Shown: positions 45,556 to 57,180 of the stretch, piece after piece
Position numbering within the stretch: position 1 is the stretch's first letter
Layout of the letters: each line of letters starts with the position of its first letter
Assembly: GCA_963965975.1 (NCBI GenBank)
Contig: OZ014411.1
Span: 1,242,501-1,306,500 of the forward strand
Reading direction: 5' to 3'
DNA from: Xestospongia bergquistia
Lineage: Eukaryota; Porifera; Demospongiae; Haplosclerida; Petrosiidae
Length of the DNA stretch: 64,000 nt
Program-made: the position numbers and the translations under genes
Notes under the pieces: generated by a model
Told to the model about the DNA's origin: nothing
Database searches by the model: none
What the model saw: the letters and a program-made list of their open reading frames with translations, nothing else

Positions 45556-45811
45556 TATTAATTTTGACCTGATTTGCAAAAAGGGACCACTTCTGTCAAA
45601 ACATTTGTGAACTTATGTGTGAAAAAGAACATTGTTAAAAGATACCAAAAAACAGTTTTGCATGCATATAGAATAGTTATGCATATATAACAACTGTATG
45701 TATACTAAACTGTTTTTTGAGATGTTTTAACAGTTGATTTTTCACAAATCAGGTCACAAATGTTATGACAGAAGTGGTCCCTTTTTGTAAATCAGGTCAC
45801 AATTATTGTTA
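45556..45811. mobile_element. Foldback MITE of about 250 bases
   Basis: The left end (TTTTGACCTGATTTGCAAAA then AGGGACCACTTCTGTCAAAA) is repeated in reverse complement at the right end (about 45,738-45,808). The similarity continues toward the middle, around GCATATAGAATAGTTATGCA. Length, arms and lack of coding capacity fit a miniature inverted-repeat element. Target-site duplication could not be fixed because of AT-rich flanks. Confidence 0.75.
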
Positions 45812-46970
45812 AGTCTTAAATTGTATCTTATATTTTTGGTCAGTACACTTCCTTACTGTATGCAGAAGAACGAGCTCATGCAGTAAATGCTTTGACTGAT
45901 GAATTGTTATGTAAGACAGGAATAAGAGCATGTGTTAAAATTTTAATTTAAATTAATTGCCATTATCAAATATTATAATGTCTACAGACACAACAAAAAA
46001 ATGTAATCATTGAGATACATACATATGACTGCTACTCTCATGACAACAGATCATATTATATGTCACTGTTAAATTAATTCTTCTAGGAAGAATAATGATA
46101 GTAATAATATCATTTCATGGAATTTATTGTCACTAGTATAGTCCTTACAACACTAAATTGTACAGTTACTGTACTGGTTTGGAAAATTAAATTGCTTTGC
46201 CATATACAGCTATATATAATATACTATGTACTTACACTATTACTAGTCAGAGTTGTTTATTAAATTATTAAGTACACCTAGTATACATGCATTGTAATCC
46301 CCAGTCCAGTCATAAGAGCTGGACTGGGGATTTATTCTTCCATGATGACCTTTTCGTGTATAATAATACCTGATGTATGTATAGAGAGCATCAAGATCTT
46401 TCCATTATATTATTGAAAGTGACTAAATAGAATGAGCTAACTAGAAGTCAAACTATGCTTTATATAGTTCAGTATGTTTATAGACAAAGCGTGATTAGAA
46501 ATGTAAAGATTATACTTGTAAGTAAGCATAATTTAATGTGTAGTATATCACTTTCATTCTTTCTAAGAAATAAATACTGAATGACACTAATCTATTATAT
46601 ATTTTTAATCGGTAAATTTTCTTTTTAATCTTAATTCAATTCCGGCTAGAAAAATTGTGATTTTATAACAAAATTGATGGTTTATTTTTAAAAGAGATTT
46701 CACGGTATACTGCATGATGTAAAGATGTCTTTAAAAAAACAGTTGTAATTGTTCTCTCTATAACTACAAAATAAAACAAAGCAATAACATAATGTATAAA
46801 AGTGATTTTCACTTGTGTTAAAAATATAAACACACAAAAATAGCATTCTACATTATTGTTTGCTTACAAATAAAAAGGAACTTATAATTATTTAATCAAA
46901 TACTGCACTTATTTAATCTACTAATATATTATAGGGAAGACAATAGCATGTTTGTTCAATGACAGTAAGA
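45812..46970. other. Intergenic
   Basis: No gene recognised. Contains the hairpin at 46,296-46,332 annotated separately. Confidence 0.4.
46296..46332. repeat. Hairpin, 14-bp perfect GC-rich arms
   Basis: AATCCCCAGTCCAG (46,296-46,309), nine-base loop, then the exact reverse complement (46,319-46,332). Stable for such AT-rich surroundings. Function unknown. Confidence 0.8.
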
Positions 46971-48232
46971 CTAGTTGTCATCAGTAAGTAGAGAAGTACA
47001 GACATGTGGTATTGGAGTTATATTGTCTTGTTTCAACTTCAGACAGACAACTTTTGCTAGAATCTTCTTACACTCTTCAGTACCTTCCTTAGGACATTTT
47101 TTATCTATTATAGTTAATACAAAATGCAATTAAGATTATAATAATTCACAATATTTACACTCACAAATTAGCTGTAAAAATTAAATTGTCTTATTAATTG
47201 AGTTTTATTGATCAATATTTGGAATGATATACAATATTATTACAAATATTGGAAATACAAACCAGCATAGGAAAATGCCAAATCAAATACTAAATAACTA
47301 CTTGTAATAATTGGTACAAACAATATATTTTTAATCTCACCACATGTTTCTTCATTTGTATCTTGACTCAGTTTAATAATATAGGTACCAGGTTTAGAAC
47401 TATGAAGCATCATATCAGGAGCACTTGTAACATTGTTGGAATATGGAAGTGAGATGTCATGTGATGCTAAAGTTGTGAAATCATAGAATCGAATAAATAT
47501 TCCCACACCACTATTGGATATGTAATTGACATCAGCAAACAATATGATAAGAAATATGTTGCATTGAGACCATCAGTGACTATAGCCACTTGTAATGTGT
47601 TGCCCTATCAATTAAGTCATGCACAGGATAGAGAAATTTAAACAACTATATATAATAACGCTTACAGGAACTTTGTTTCACGACACATCTATCCATGTAC
47701 CTAAAATAAGTAGACTGGGAATAAAAGTACATTCTGATATGTCTGATTGTGCAATCTCTTGTTTTGCTTTATCAAGCAGAACTGAGTTATTGGTAATGCT
47801 GAAAAAGACCTGACCAGTAAAATCGGTTGTACCATAGAGAATAAGAGGATTAATTACTACTCTCTGATTGAATTGAGTATTGTGTATAGATATACTGCCA
47901 GAAAAACTAATCTGTATGTAGAAAATTAATAATACAAAATAAGGATGTTACATTAAATATATATAGTTGTGACAAAGACAATTTTACCTCAACACCATTG
48001 AAAATAGATGTTGGAAAGTATTTCAAATTTGTGATAGGTTGAAAAGTAGAAAACTTTGGCATACCAGGAGCAACATTATCTCCACTTGAATATGAATAAA
48101 AATCATTCACATTTACTAACATTACAACAGGTAACATCATAGCTAAGGATAGGAATGAACAACTCCTGTAAAGACAATTTATATATAATTTATTTGGCAT
48201 AATTCTTACTGAACTTTAGTGAACGACACCAT
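46971..48232 (-). pseudogene. NIDO (nidogen-type) domain secreted protein with two lesions
   Basis: Five exon-like pieces with good borders: 48,210-48,232, 47,988-48,165, 47,666-47,911, 47,341-47,604 and 46,971-47,104. Exons 1 and 2 give a signal peptide (MVSFTKVQSCSFLSLAMMLP) and NDFYSYSSGDNVAPG. Exon 3 continues ISFSGSISIHNTQFNQ, then FTGQVFFSITNNSVLL, then LGTWIDVS, the order of a NIDO domain. Exon 4 gives GNTLQVAIVTDG and NSGVGIFIRFYDF, and the last exon a short Cys-containing tail ending CTSLLTDDN. Two defects: an in-frame TGA directly after WIDVS in exon 3, where the family usually has Tyr, and two extra bases in exon 4 near 47,548-47,552 between ATYFL and LFADVNY. Either a pseudogene or a locus with assembly errors. 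Confidence 0.65.
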
Positions 48233-50129
48233 AATTATTAACTGACAAATGTAGTGACCACTGTCATCAGTTTAGCATTTATATAGCTGTTCAGGTGTTA
48301 CTCAGTTCCTGATACGAGATGAATGAATCTGGTAGGTTGATCAATGCATCTCATTGTTTTAATACATACAAAGCCGTTACTTGCATATAATGCTTCATTA
48401 CTGTTAAAGTTGTGTAGAGTAAATTAAATAATTGAAAATGTGTCAATCTCAATTATGTAATATTATCTTGTGATAGACAATCTACTTAATCACAAACAAT
48501 TTTATTATTATATTATTTTAATGTGTTTTGTTCCAATAAACAACTTCTTGGATAGTAATAAGTAACAGTATTTCTTAGAAAGGAAAGAGAATTTTAAACA
48601 TGCAATAATACACGTACAGTTTATGAACACATACTTCACAGTTAGTGTAGGACTGGTACAACAACAAAAAACTGTTACAATAACCACTAATCCCCACAAT
48701 TGATTGGGTTTGCACATGGGCATCATTATCAATGCAAATGCATTGCTATATAATACAATGACTTGACAAAAATACTTCACAAGACTATTTGAATGTGTAA
48801 GATAAAATTATAAAATATTTTATCAACCATTCTTCAAAATCAATGGAATATCAATTTTTATGTTAAACGTAGTAGACTTCACACATTATTTACAGTTAGA
48901 ATTGTTATAAAAATTTAAGGAATACTTTTTTGTTTTTTCAAAAAAGATCTCTGCTACTAACATTGTTATCTATTGCTATATCTACGCAACCATACTGCTT
49001 CAGTTTTTCTCAAACTACACTCTTAGTTGGTTCATGTATATATAGAGTTATACATTATCACAATACAGACAAGGGAATAATAATAACGGAATCATAAACA
49101 AGTACACCTTCCCACCATTTTTAATTAGCTAAAATTATATTTATTATAGTGGCAAATTATTAATGTCAAACAAATGGACAGTTGCAAGGAAATATTAAAC
49201 AGAAGACTAGGATGTACAAGAATTATTAAAAGAACAGTCTATACTTTTGTGTAAAGATAGGTTATGATAGATCTAAATTGTATCATTAGATGTACTCCTG
49301 AAAACAATGTATTCTGGTAAGGATAGATTGTAAAGTAAGCTGAAGTAAAGTAAAATTTGGAGTTAAAGCAGTTAATGACAGCTGAAGTACATTAAGAATT
49401 CCTTAAAGAAAGCTCTTAGTTTTGTGAGGACTTTGGAAAGTGTTCATTACATGTGGTAATATAACTAGCCATTCTCCTATCCATAAAAGATACAATAACT
49501 GGAAACAGCAAATTAACATTCTTAAATTGTCATTTATTTATTATGCAGTGTTCCACCATGTTACAACTTATTTAATATAACAATATGTGTGCTTATAATT
49601 AGTGGGAGGAGCTACATTAATTAGTTATAAACCACAATAATGTACATAGCACTGAGTTAACTGGACTTTGACTATTAATTTTTGTAAAATTATGTGCGTG
49701 TTCATGAATAAATTTTAAATTGTGAAAGTATATAATAATAGTAGGAAATATCTATTTGTGTATTTGAATTTTTGACCATTTTTGATTCTAACCCTACCTC
49801 TAGGCATAAATACAATTGATATTACAGAAGTTCATACTTTGTTTGTATTAAAGTAATCCTCACCATTAAACCATAAATAATTATTAATTAACTATACGCA
49901 GCACAGTATCAAATTACTACAGGACATTAAGCACTACCATAATATAATTACTCTGTTAATCACATTGTTGTATTTCATACATGTCCACATAATTATCTTA
50001 ATTGTGGGGGTGTATGAGTGAGTCATACACAAGTAGACTCGTGTTCTTGTTCCTGTCTATTTCCCATAAGAACTCTAAAGTATGTATGTGTGTTATAGTA
50101 TGGTCTCACATGGCTACTATAACAAGTAG
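48233..50129. other. Intergenic, no gene recognised
   Basis: The minus-strand frame at 48,508-48,780 is hydrophobic and Cys-rich but has no homology, start context or splice partners, and is not called. The rest is AT-rich. Confidence 0.4.
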
Positions 50130-50570
50130 AAGACATTGGTACTTGAGAAATTAATGAGAAGATTAAATAAAGAGAAGAGGAAAGATGTTTAGAAGAAAGA
50201 GAGGAAAAACTTGTGATGTATAGACTGTCAATTAAAGAAGGAAGGGAGGCAGAGACAGAAGGAAGATGAAAAGGCTTGATTAATGAGAGACAGTTGATGG
50301 GAACTAACAGCAGCAGAAAATAGAGAAGAAGATTTGTGAGAAACATTTGTCTCTGTCTGTCTTTAGCAACTCATTTCTCTCTTCTTTCTATACACTCTGC
50401 TTCTCTTTGTTCACTTCTTATTTCTGTCTTTCAATTGTAATCTTTTTTACCTTCCTTCAACTGCTTCTGCTCTTCTTTAATTCCTTCATCTCTGTCTGTT
50501 TTTCACTTGATCATTTTGTCTTCCTTTAATTGTTTCTGCTTTTCTTCATTACCTTTGTCAGGAAATGCAT
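50130..50570. other. Purine-rich/pyrimidine-rich strand-switch region
   Basis: From about 50,135 to 50,338 the plus strand is strongly purine-rich (AGAAGAGGAAAGATG-like). From 50,345 to 50,560 it is strongly pyrimidine-rich (CTTCTTTCT, CTTCCTTCAACTGC). The switch is at about 50,340. The two open frames in it are low-complexity Ser/Leu/Phe and not considered genes. Confidence 0.6.
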
Positions 50571-51784
50571 ACATGATTGATATATCAGCTAAAAGTGATA
50601 TGTCACTTTAACATATGAATTTGTTGTACAAGTCTCATACACAAGTATAACTCTATATATATATACTGTATATTAGCAGGTTATTAAGTACATTTACTCA
50701 GTTTTGGAAAACATGATTTTAATAGAGATGTATATCCATATACTAGTTACATACTAAAATTAGCATTATGTAAGTACTTAACAAAAACACCACCAGATGT
50801 AATCTTTAATGTATTAGCATATGTTAACTACCTAGTATATAGTATATACCTAGTATAGTATATAGATTATGGAATGCAATTTAATTAGAATCATGTTATG
50901 GATGCTTAAGTGTACAGTGTTATCAACAAATGGAGTCATGTATATTTTACTATATTTTACACATAATAAATACATTTATTATATAATACATTGAATACTT
51001 CTAAATTCCATTTCAATATATACAATATAAAGTAAAGATCAGTGTCCACTTACTGAACTTTAATTTCCTGGAATATAATTGGCCTAAGAATGCTAATACC
51101 CATTAAATGTGGTAGTGTTAGGTCAATATTGTGTTGATGTTAACAACACTATCATGTTTATAAGCCTGTGATGATTATACATTGAGATAATTCCAGACTT
51201 TAATTCACATTGTAGAATAGGTCTCGAGATGCCAATCATGTGATATACACAATAAAGTCTAATCTTTATGACAACTTTAATGGACATTATAATATTGTCA
51301 TCTTCAGGATAATGAAATATATAGATTCTATATATTGAGTGTGTGGATAATGTATATCATTTCGTGTCCTTGTTTCTCTAAGTATGTTTGTCCAAAGAAT
51401 TAGGCTGTGGTTATTGTTGGCATTTAACAACTCCTGAATTAGGTTATGTACTGAAACAAGTTTACATGTTTTGCTCAAACACAAACACAAAAGCCATTCA
51501 ATATACATGTTGTTTATCAGCCAACTAATTTAACAGTATTGAGTTTGTTAAATATACTGTTGCAACTAATAAGAGGTTATAACTTATATTCTATTTGTAT
51601 ATTTCAAAATGGTTTTATATAGCGATTATCTTATAATTAAAAACAGTATATCTGACTAAATTGTCTTAATACGTACAAATGAAATGAAATCTCAAAGGGG
51701 GAAATGACAAAGAATTCCATACCAATTTTGAAATACATTACATACATAATATGTGTAGTGGAGTTATTAGTGTTCATTCAGTCC
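50571..51784. other. Intergenic with interspersed-repeat copy
   Basis: About 50,640-50,810 carries a copy of the repeat seen near 5,870, 12,430 and 15,830 (AGCAGGTTATTAAGT, TATGTAAGTACTTAACAA, CACCAGATGTAAT). No gene recognised. Confidence 0.45.
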
Positions 51785-52036
51785 TTAACTTTGTGTTACC
51801 ATTGGAAATGTCTTGTATAGTACATTAGTTGGTCTCCGTTTTTCCTCTACATTATATGCAGTACCAGGATTGAGTTGACTTGGATTGGCCCAGTTATATT
51901 TTATATCTGGAGGGAACCCCTTCAAATTGATCTCAGCAGGAGGTTCTTCTACTCCGAGTGACTTGATTAGCTTGAGTTTTGCTGAATACAGAGATTGTGC
52001 ATCAGTACACACATATTCTCCAATTTTAGTAGCCAT
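51785..52036 (-). CDS. Small conserved-looking 83-residue protein, unidentified
   Basis: Intronless frame starting MATKIGEYVCTDAQSLYSAK and ending VLYKTFPMVTQS. Composition is that of a real soluble protein, with no signal peptide or membrane helix. The middle is proline- and asparagine-rich (LKGFPPDIKYNWANPSQLNP) and the end has basic RRPTNVLYKT. Short proteins of this style occur among ciliary/sperm microtubule-associated factors, but no family was truly recognised and this is only an impression. It stands alone, with empty sequence on both sides. Confidence 0.6.
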   Translation of the reverse strand: MATKIGEYVCTDAQSLYSAKLKLIKSLGVEEPPAEINLKGFPPDIKYNWANPSQLNPGTAYNVEEKRRPTNVLYKTFPMVTQS

Positions 52037-53432
52037 GTCAATACACTCTTACTTTGCAAACTATACTAGACAATAGACCTTAATAAAATACTGTTAAAGT
52101 GCCTAGTTTATATACAATTTGTTCACTTAATGCTCCACCTACTAACTTTAAAGTATTCTTCCCCAATTATAACTAACTGTGATCATTATATACAGTCTAC
52201 AATTAAATTGTGACTAGGTAGGAAAGAAACCTCTAACTGCTGGAATGTATGAATTGGCTATTGTCTACACACACAATACAGAGTTAATATATGTTGTTGT
52301 TATGCACTGAAACCTTATATACAACATATATGTTATCAGTTCATGTGTTGTTGTTAATAGTCTATATAACTACCAGTAGGAAATGATGATGTAATGTTTT
52401 CATCTTCCTTTGTTGAATAGGAAATTTGACCTACTCATGAAGTCATGAATTCCATACATGTAGTCAGTACTGTTATCAAAGTGTTATATCTGTGTGTTTG
52501 TTCTTGTGGATGTCTAAAATTCCTATGTCATGAAGACTGTAAACATTACTATAATCGCTTCATTTAATATTTAACTATTACAATATTAATGAATGCTCAT
52601 ACATTGTAAAGTAAAAAAACAATAGCTCCATTTGTTTACACAGGAATGTAGTTCAATTTTCTTTTCCCTAAAAAATTGAACAAAGTAATCATGATGTATA
52701 GATTTCATCAATTCTTTCATGAACATACCATTTCTACTGGTAGCTTTGTAGACTATTGGCAATAACACTTTAACTGATAATAAAATAATAAAATATATAT
52801 GTTTCAATACACGAGCAACAACATATACAAACACTGAACACTATACTGTGTATATTTACAACCAAAATTAAATTATAGATCCAGCACACTTAGTGATTTC
52901 TATTATCTCCAAAGTACACATTTTGTACATAATCTTGAACAAACTATTCTGTTTTAATTCTGGCATACTTATCCTAATTGTCTTCTACTCATGATTATTT
53001 ATATGACCATTAATGATCTCTTTTTTCTTGCTCATCAGCTTCATTAACCTCCTTTGTTCTTTCTGTTCCTCTTTTTGAAACTCCCCATACTATACATATT
53101 ACTATAGTGTCTTTCACCTTAAAATGTGCAATAAATACTCTCAACTATTAACAACTATTTGGTATATAATATATACACATATTTCACATGTTTCTCTTTA
53201 ATAACATGACTTAGCTATAACAACAAATTTATTAAGATATAAAGTACAGTCATGTGACAAGTGAATTTATTATGGATGTTAAAGCTTAAATTCAGGTATT
53301 CATTTTCAACTGGATTTTTGAAACATTTCATTAATTATTGATAATCAAAAAAAGACAAGGAAATTCAAAAAGTTATATATATATATATATATATGTATGA
53401 ATGAAAAAATATCATAACCATTCAGAATTAAG
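52037..53432. other. Intergenic, no gene recognised
   Basis: AT-rich with a (TA)n run at 53,375-53,396 just downstream of the collagen gene's stop. Nothing else seen. Confidence 0.45.
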
Positions 53433-54295
53433 TTACTTAGTACAGACTACACAAGTTATTTCTTTTGTTGTGTCATAAGGAGGACAGGGTAGTCCATTAC
53501 ATGTAGCCATTACATGATGGAAAGAAGCCTCTGTGTTTTGGGCCCCACTACCGGTAACAGGTTCTGGATTTCGATCAAGGCATTCAAAAACAACATTGTT
53601 CTTATTACCAGCATGTTCTGCCATTAAGTAGCCATAATATTCCAAAGTCCATGTAGTTGGACATTTAGTTTTTGCTGGTATCATTAACATAGTAGCACGG
53701 TTTGGGGTGTAACAAATGGCACATGGAGGATTGTGGTTCTGTAATGACGGAAATATTGTTGCCTCATATTCTCCAGAATAAAGAAAAGCCTGATAATTTG
53801 AAGTACCACCACCTGGCAAGTAGTCAGGACTCTTAGGCATGCATAAGTAGTTAGCTCCACCTCCTGGATCAGAATGTTTGCTGGAAGCAGCAAGACCATC
53901 ATAAACTAGAGTAGTTCCTGTTGTGTTTGGACATGTTGTTCGTCCCCAACGAGTGTACACAATCCCCCCATTACCTGCCCCGGGTGGTCCTCTACCACCT
54001 TGATCTCCTTTGTCACCCTTTATACCCTGTGGGCCAGCAGGACCTGGTACTCCAGCAGGTCCTGGCAATCCGTCTCGACCATCTCGACCATTGTATCCAT
54101 TTTGACCATTATATCCATTAAGACATTGGTTAGGGAGACTTGCATGTGGTAATTTGCAAGTATCAATTGAATTATTAGTACCTATTACAAAACAAGACAT
54201 TGTAATGAAGATGTTTCTCTGTACTAACCTTGACCAACAACAACTACTGTAGCAGCTAGAGCTGCAACAGCTAGAGTCAGTAAAAACATCTTCAT
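53433..54295 (-). CDS. Secreted short-chain collagen-like protein
   Basis: Two exons, 54,229-54,295 and 53,433-54,181, joined in phase 1 across a 47-base intron (donor GTTAGT), giving 271 residues. Reading straight through the intron gives a longer frame with a meaningless N-terminus, so the spliced start at 54,295 is preferred: MKMFLLTLAVAALAATVVVG is a clear signal peptide. Residues about 44-91 are Gly-X-Y triplets (GRDGRDGLPGPAGVPGPAGP and GIKGDKGDQGGRGPPG), short as in spongin-type collagens. The C-terminal ~175 residues form a Cys-rich globular domain (YTRWGRTTCP, GGGANYLCMPK, ATMLMIPAKTKC, CPPYDTTKEITCVVCTK) found in many sponge and cnidarian short collagens. Expected in extracellular matrix. 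No lesion seen. Confidence 0.88.
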
Positions 54296-54339
54296 GGCTG
54301 ATCACTGATTTACAAAGTCGTATCCTAGGCACATTTAGA

Positions 54340-55700
54340 AAGCCTGAGTCCTTTTATAGCTACTGCATCAATGCACACATTGTATCACATAGTAATGTTT
54401 ACAGCACACTCAAGTATTTAATAATCAATTTTCTATAAACTTACGTAAGTTAATTAACTCTTTTATGAAGTCTAGAGTACATGTGAATGTTTTTATAAAG
54501 TTGACATAATCAAAGGTTGTTCTAAAGAGGAAACTCTACTTAGTTATGACAAGTACAATTACCATTCAAATTGCCATATCCATTCAACAAAATGATATGC
54601 TTTGATTGCTACAACCTCTTATGCAATATTAAGCAGGAAACTCAACTAAACTCTATGCTTTTCAATACAAATGTGATGGGAATGTTTTTATAAAGCAGAC
54701 AGTGGATCCAAATACACTGTCTCTATTAATACAATTAAAGTCAATGCACTATTGTATAAACCTAACTCAACTTAACAGTAAATCACAGACATCATGTGAA
54801 AAGCTTCAACTACTCAACAATAGTGGGATTGTCTTTAAAATATACTATTCTGACAAACTTTTTGCCTAATTTTATATCACTGTAAAATGGTTTGGTAGAT
54901 TTATCCATATAATTATGTTGCCTACAATACAGAATGAGATGTTACAGAGTAAAAGACATGACACTGCTATTATCTTTTTGATTAAGAGCTTTTGTACTGA
55001 GTTAACTATGAAAGTAATTATATATAAGGAACATTCTGTTAATATCTATATCTTATTAGTTAAACAGTTCAAGGATGATGATGGAACTGTGTATATGAGA
55101 GCTATCATTCTGTAATCTGTGATAGTTTTACTGTGTCCTTACGATTTGTGAAGGGTGTTACTATAAATGAACATCCCACATGTAATGCAAATGTTTGTAT
55201 GTTTAAGTATATGAACAGTGCAGTTCATATAGTAATTAGTAATCAAAACAACTATAATTATTATGTCATTAATTCTTTTCTTGTAGACGGATGTCACTAA
55301 GTGTCATTAATTAGTTAAAACAACTATATACTCTATTTTTTATTGATATATAATTAAGTTGGACATTATGTGTACTTTTCAAGAGAATAAAAATTGAGCA
55401 TACTATATAATATAGGATGAAATTATACATATAATGTTTTTAACATCTTTTGGAAATAATCCAAAGGATCCCAGTGTTAGTATACCTAATATAGATAGTG
55501 GACCAATTAATAGAGATAATTATAGGGACGATGGTTAAAGAAAATGAATAAGTGAATTAATAATACTATCACTACAGTTAAGTCATATTATACACATAAA
55601 TAACTTAAGTGATAGAGAAATTGTGACCTCATCTAGTAAATAGTTCCAGAGTAAATTTGTAGAGGTGAAAAAAAATTAAATTAATTTAGTGGCTAAAGGT
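54340..55700. repeat. Tandem duplication, left copy
   Basis: Begins in the collagen gene's upstream flank (GCACACATTGTATCACATAG at about 54,373). It runs in parallel with 55,790-57,180, sharing ACAGTGGATCCAAA-like, TTGGTAGAT/TTT and GGACCAATTAATAGAG blocks. Copies have diverged with many small indels. No intact gene; a minus-strand frame near 55,440-55,540 corresponds to the open frame in the right copy. Confidence 0.75.
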
Positions 55701-55789
55701 TGATTTATGAGAACAGTAAACCTAACCCATAACCCTAAACTGATAATGATAACACAATTTACAAAATTGTATCTTATTCGCATAAAGAA

Positions 55790-56604
55790 ACTTGAGTCTT
55801 TTTATAGCTATCACATCAATGCACACATTGTATCACATAGTAAAGTTTACAGTACACTCAAGTATTAATAATCAACTTCTATGGTAATTTACTCTTTCAT
55901 GAAGTATAGAGTACATGTGAATGTTTTATAAAGTTATCATAATCAAAGATTTTTCTAAAGCAAATGCTTTAATTTATGACAAGCATCAATACAATTTACA
56001 TTGTGGAGTCCATTGAATAAATATATAATTATGTTTAGATTGTTACAACCTCTAATGCAATATCATGCAAGTAGGAAATCCAACTAAACTTTGTACTTTT
56101 CAGTACAAATGTGATGGAAATATTTATATAAAAGAGACAGTGGATTCAAAAAGACTGTCTCTATTAGGATAATTAAATAAAGTTAATGAAGTTAATGTAC
56201 TAATGTATGAACCTAACTAAACTAAGTTACTCAAGCTAACGTAAGTTACAGACATAACTAGTTAGTTATTAGGTCAGAAAAAATGCGAAAAGTTTCCACT
56301 AGTTCAATAATGGTGAGATTGTCACTACAATATATTATATTTTAACATATTGGCTTAATTTTACACCATTATAAAAATGGTTTGGTAGTTTTAACTGTAT
56401 AATTCTGTTCCCTGTAATACAAGATGAAATGCTAGAGAGTAAAAAAGGATGACGCAGCTGTTATTTTTAATGATTATTCTGTTTAATGTCTATATATCTC
56501 ATTATAGTTAAATTGTTCATAGATGCTGTGACTGTGTACATATGAGGGCTATCATTCTGTAATCTGTGGCTACTTTGCTGTGTCATAAAGTCAAAAAGTA
56601 AAAG

Positions 56605-56638
<34 letters not shown>

Positions 56639-57180
56639 TATAGAATTTATAAATGAACATCCGTACATAATACAAACGTGTCCTTTTATTTATTTAACTA
56701 CATGAATAGTGCTTTTCATATAGTAAATAGTAATCAAAACAATATATGATGTTGTTAATACTATTCTTGTGGAAGCATCTTACCTAATTGTCTATGAAAT
56801 ATTATATATAATTAGTGTGTATATTATTTGTAGTTGTCAAAAAACTAAAAATTGGGCTTATTATATAATATATGTTGGCAATGCTTTCTTTTTTATGGGC
56901 ATATTTTAATGCATCATTATTACTGACTAACGTATATTTTGTTTATAATATTTTTTGGAAATAATCCAAGAGATTCTACTCTTAGCATAGATAATATAGC
57001 TAGTGGACCAATTAATAGAGCTAAATTACAAGGAAAAGGTAAAAGAAATTGAATAAGTAAATATATATACAGTGTCATTATGAACACTATAGTGATAATT
57101 GTACTCAAGTTGAAAGTGACAGAGCATGTTTTCATCTTATGGAGAGTTTCAGAGAAAGCTTGTAGAAGTAGCAAAATGTG
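55790..57180. repeat. Tandem duplication, right copy
   Basis: Counterpart of 54,340-55,700. It contains a (TA)n run at about 56,607-56,634 that the left copy lacks. Confidence 0.75.
56920..57174 (-). CDS. Possible terminal exon with one membrane helix, unidentified
   Basis: Open on the minus strand: SETLHKMKTCSVTFNL then a hydrophobic stretch (STIITIVFIMTLYIYLLIQF) and GPLAILSMLRVESLGLFPKN. In the left duplicate (about 55,440-55,540) the last part is preserved as GPLSILGILTLGSFGLFPKD in a parallel frame, although that copy is otherwise disrupted. This hints at former coding sequence, but no family or splice partner was identified. Low confidence. Confidence 0.25.
   Translation of the reverse strand: MLLLQAFSETLHKMKTCSVTFNLSTIITIVFIMTLYIYLLIQFLLPFPCNLALLIGPLAILSMLRVESLGLFPKNIINKIYVSQ

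Noticed and set aside
48508-48780. 90-codon hydrophobic, Cys-rich minus-strand frame
   Set aside because: No signal-peptide layout, no family and no splice partners; plain AT-rich sequence gives such hydrophobic frames by chance.
50023-50529. Frames rich in Ser, Leu and Phe on both strands
   Set aside because: Low-complexity product of the purine/pyrimidine tract; no start context, homology or splice support.
54182-54332. Alternative N-terminus of the collagen protein reading through the intron
   Set aside because: Ser/Cys-rich nonsense; splicing from 54,229 to 54,181 gives a perfect signal peptide instead.
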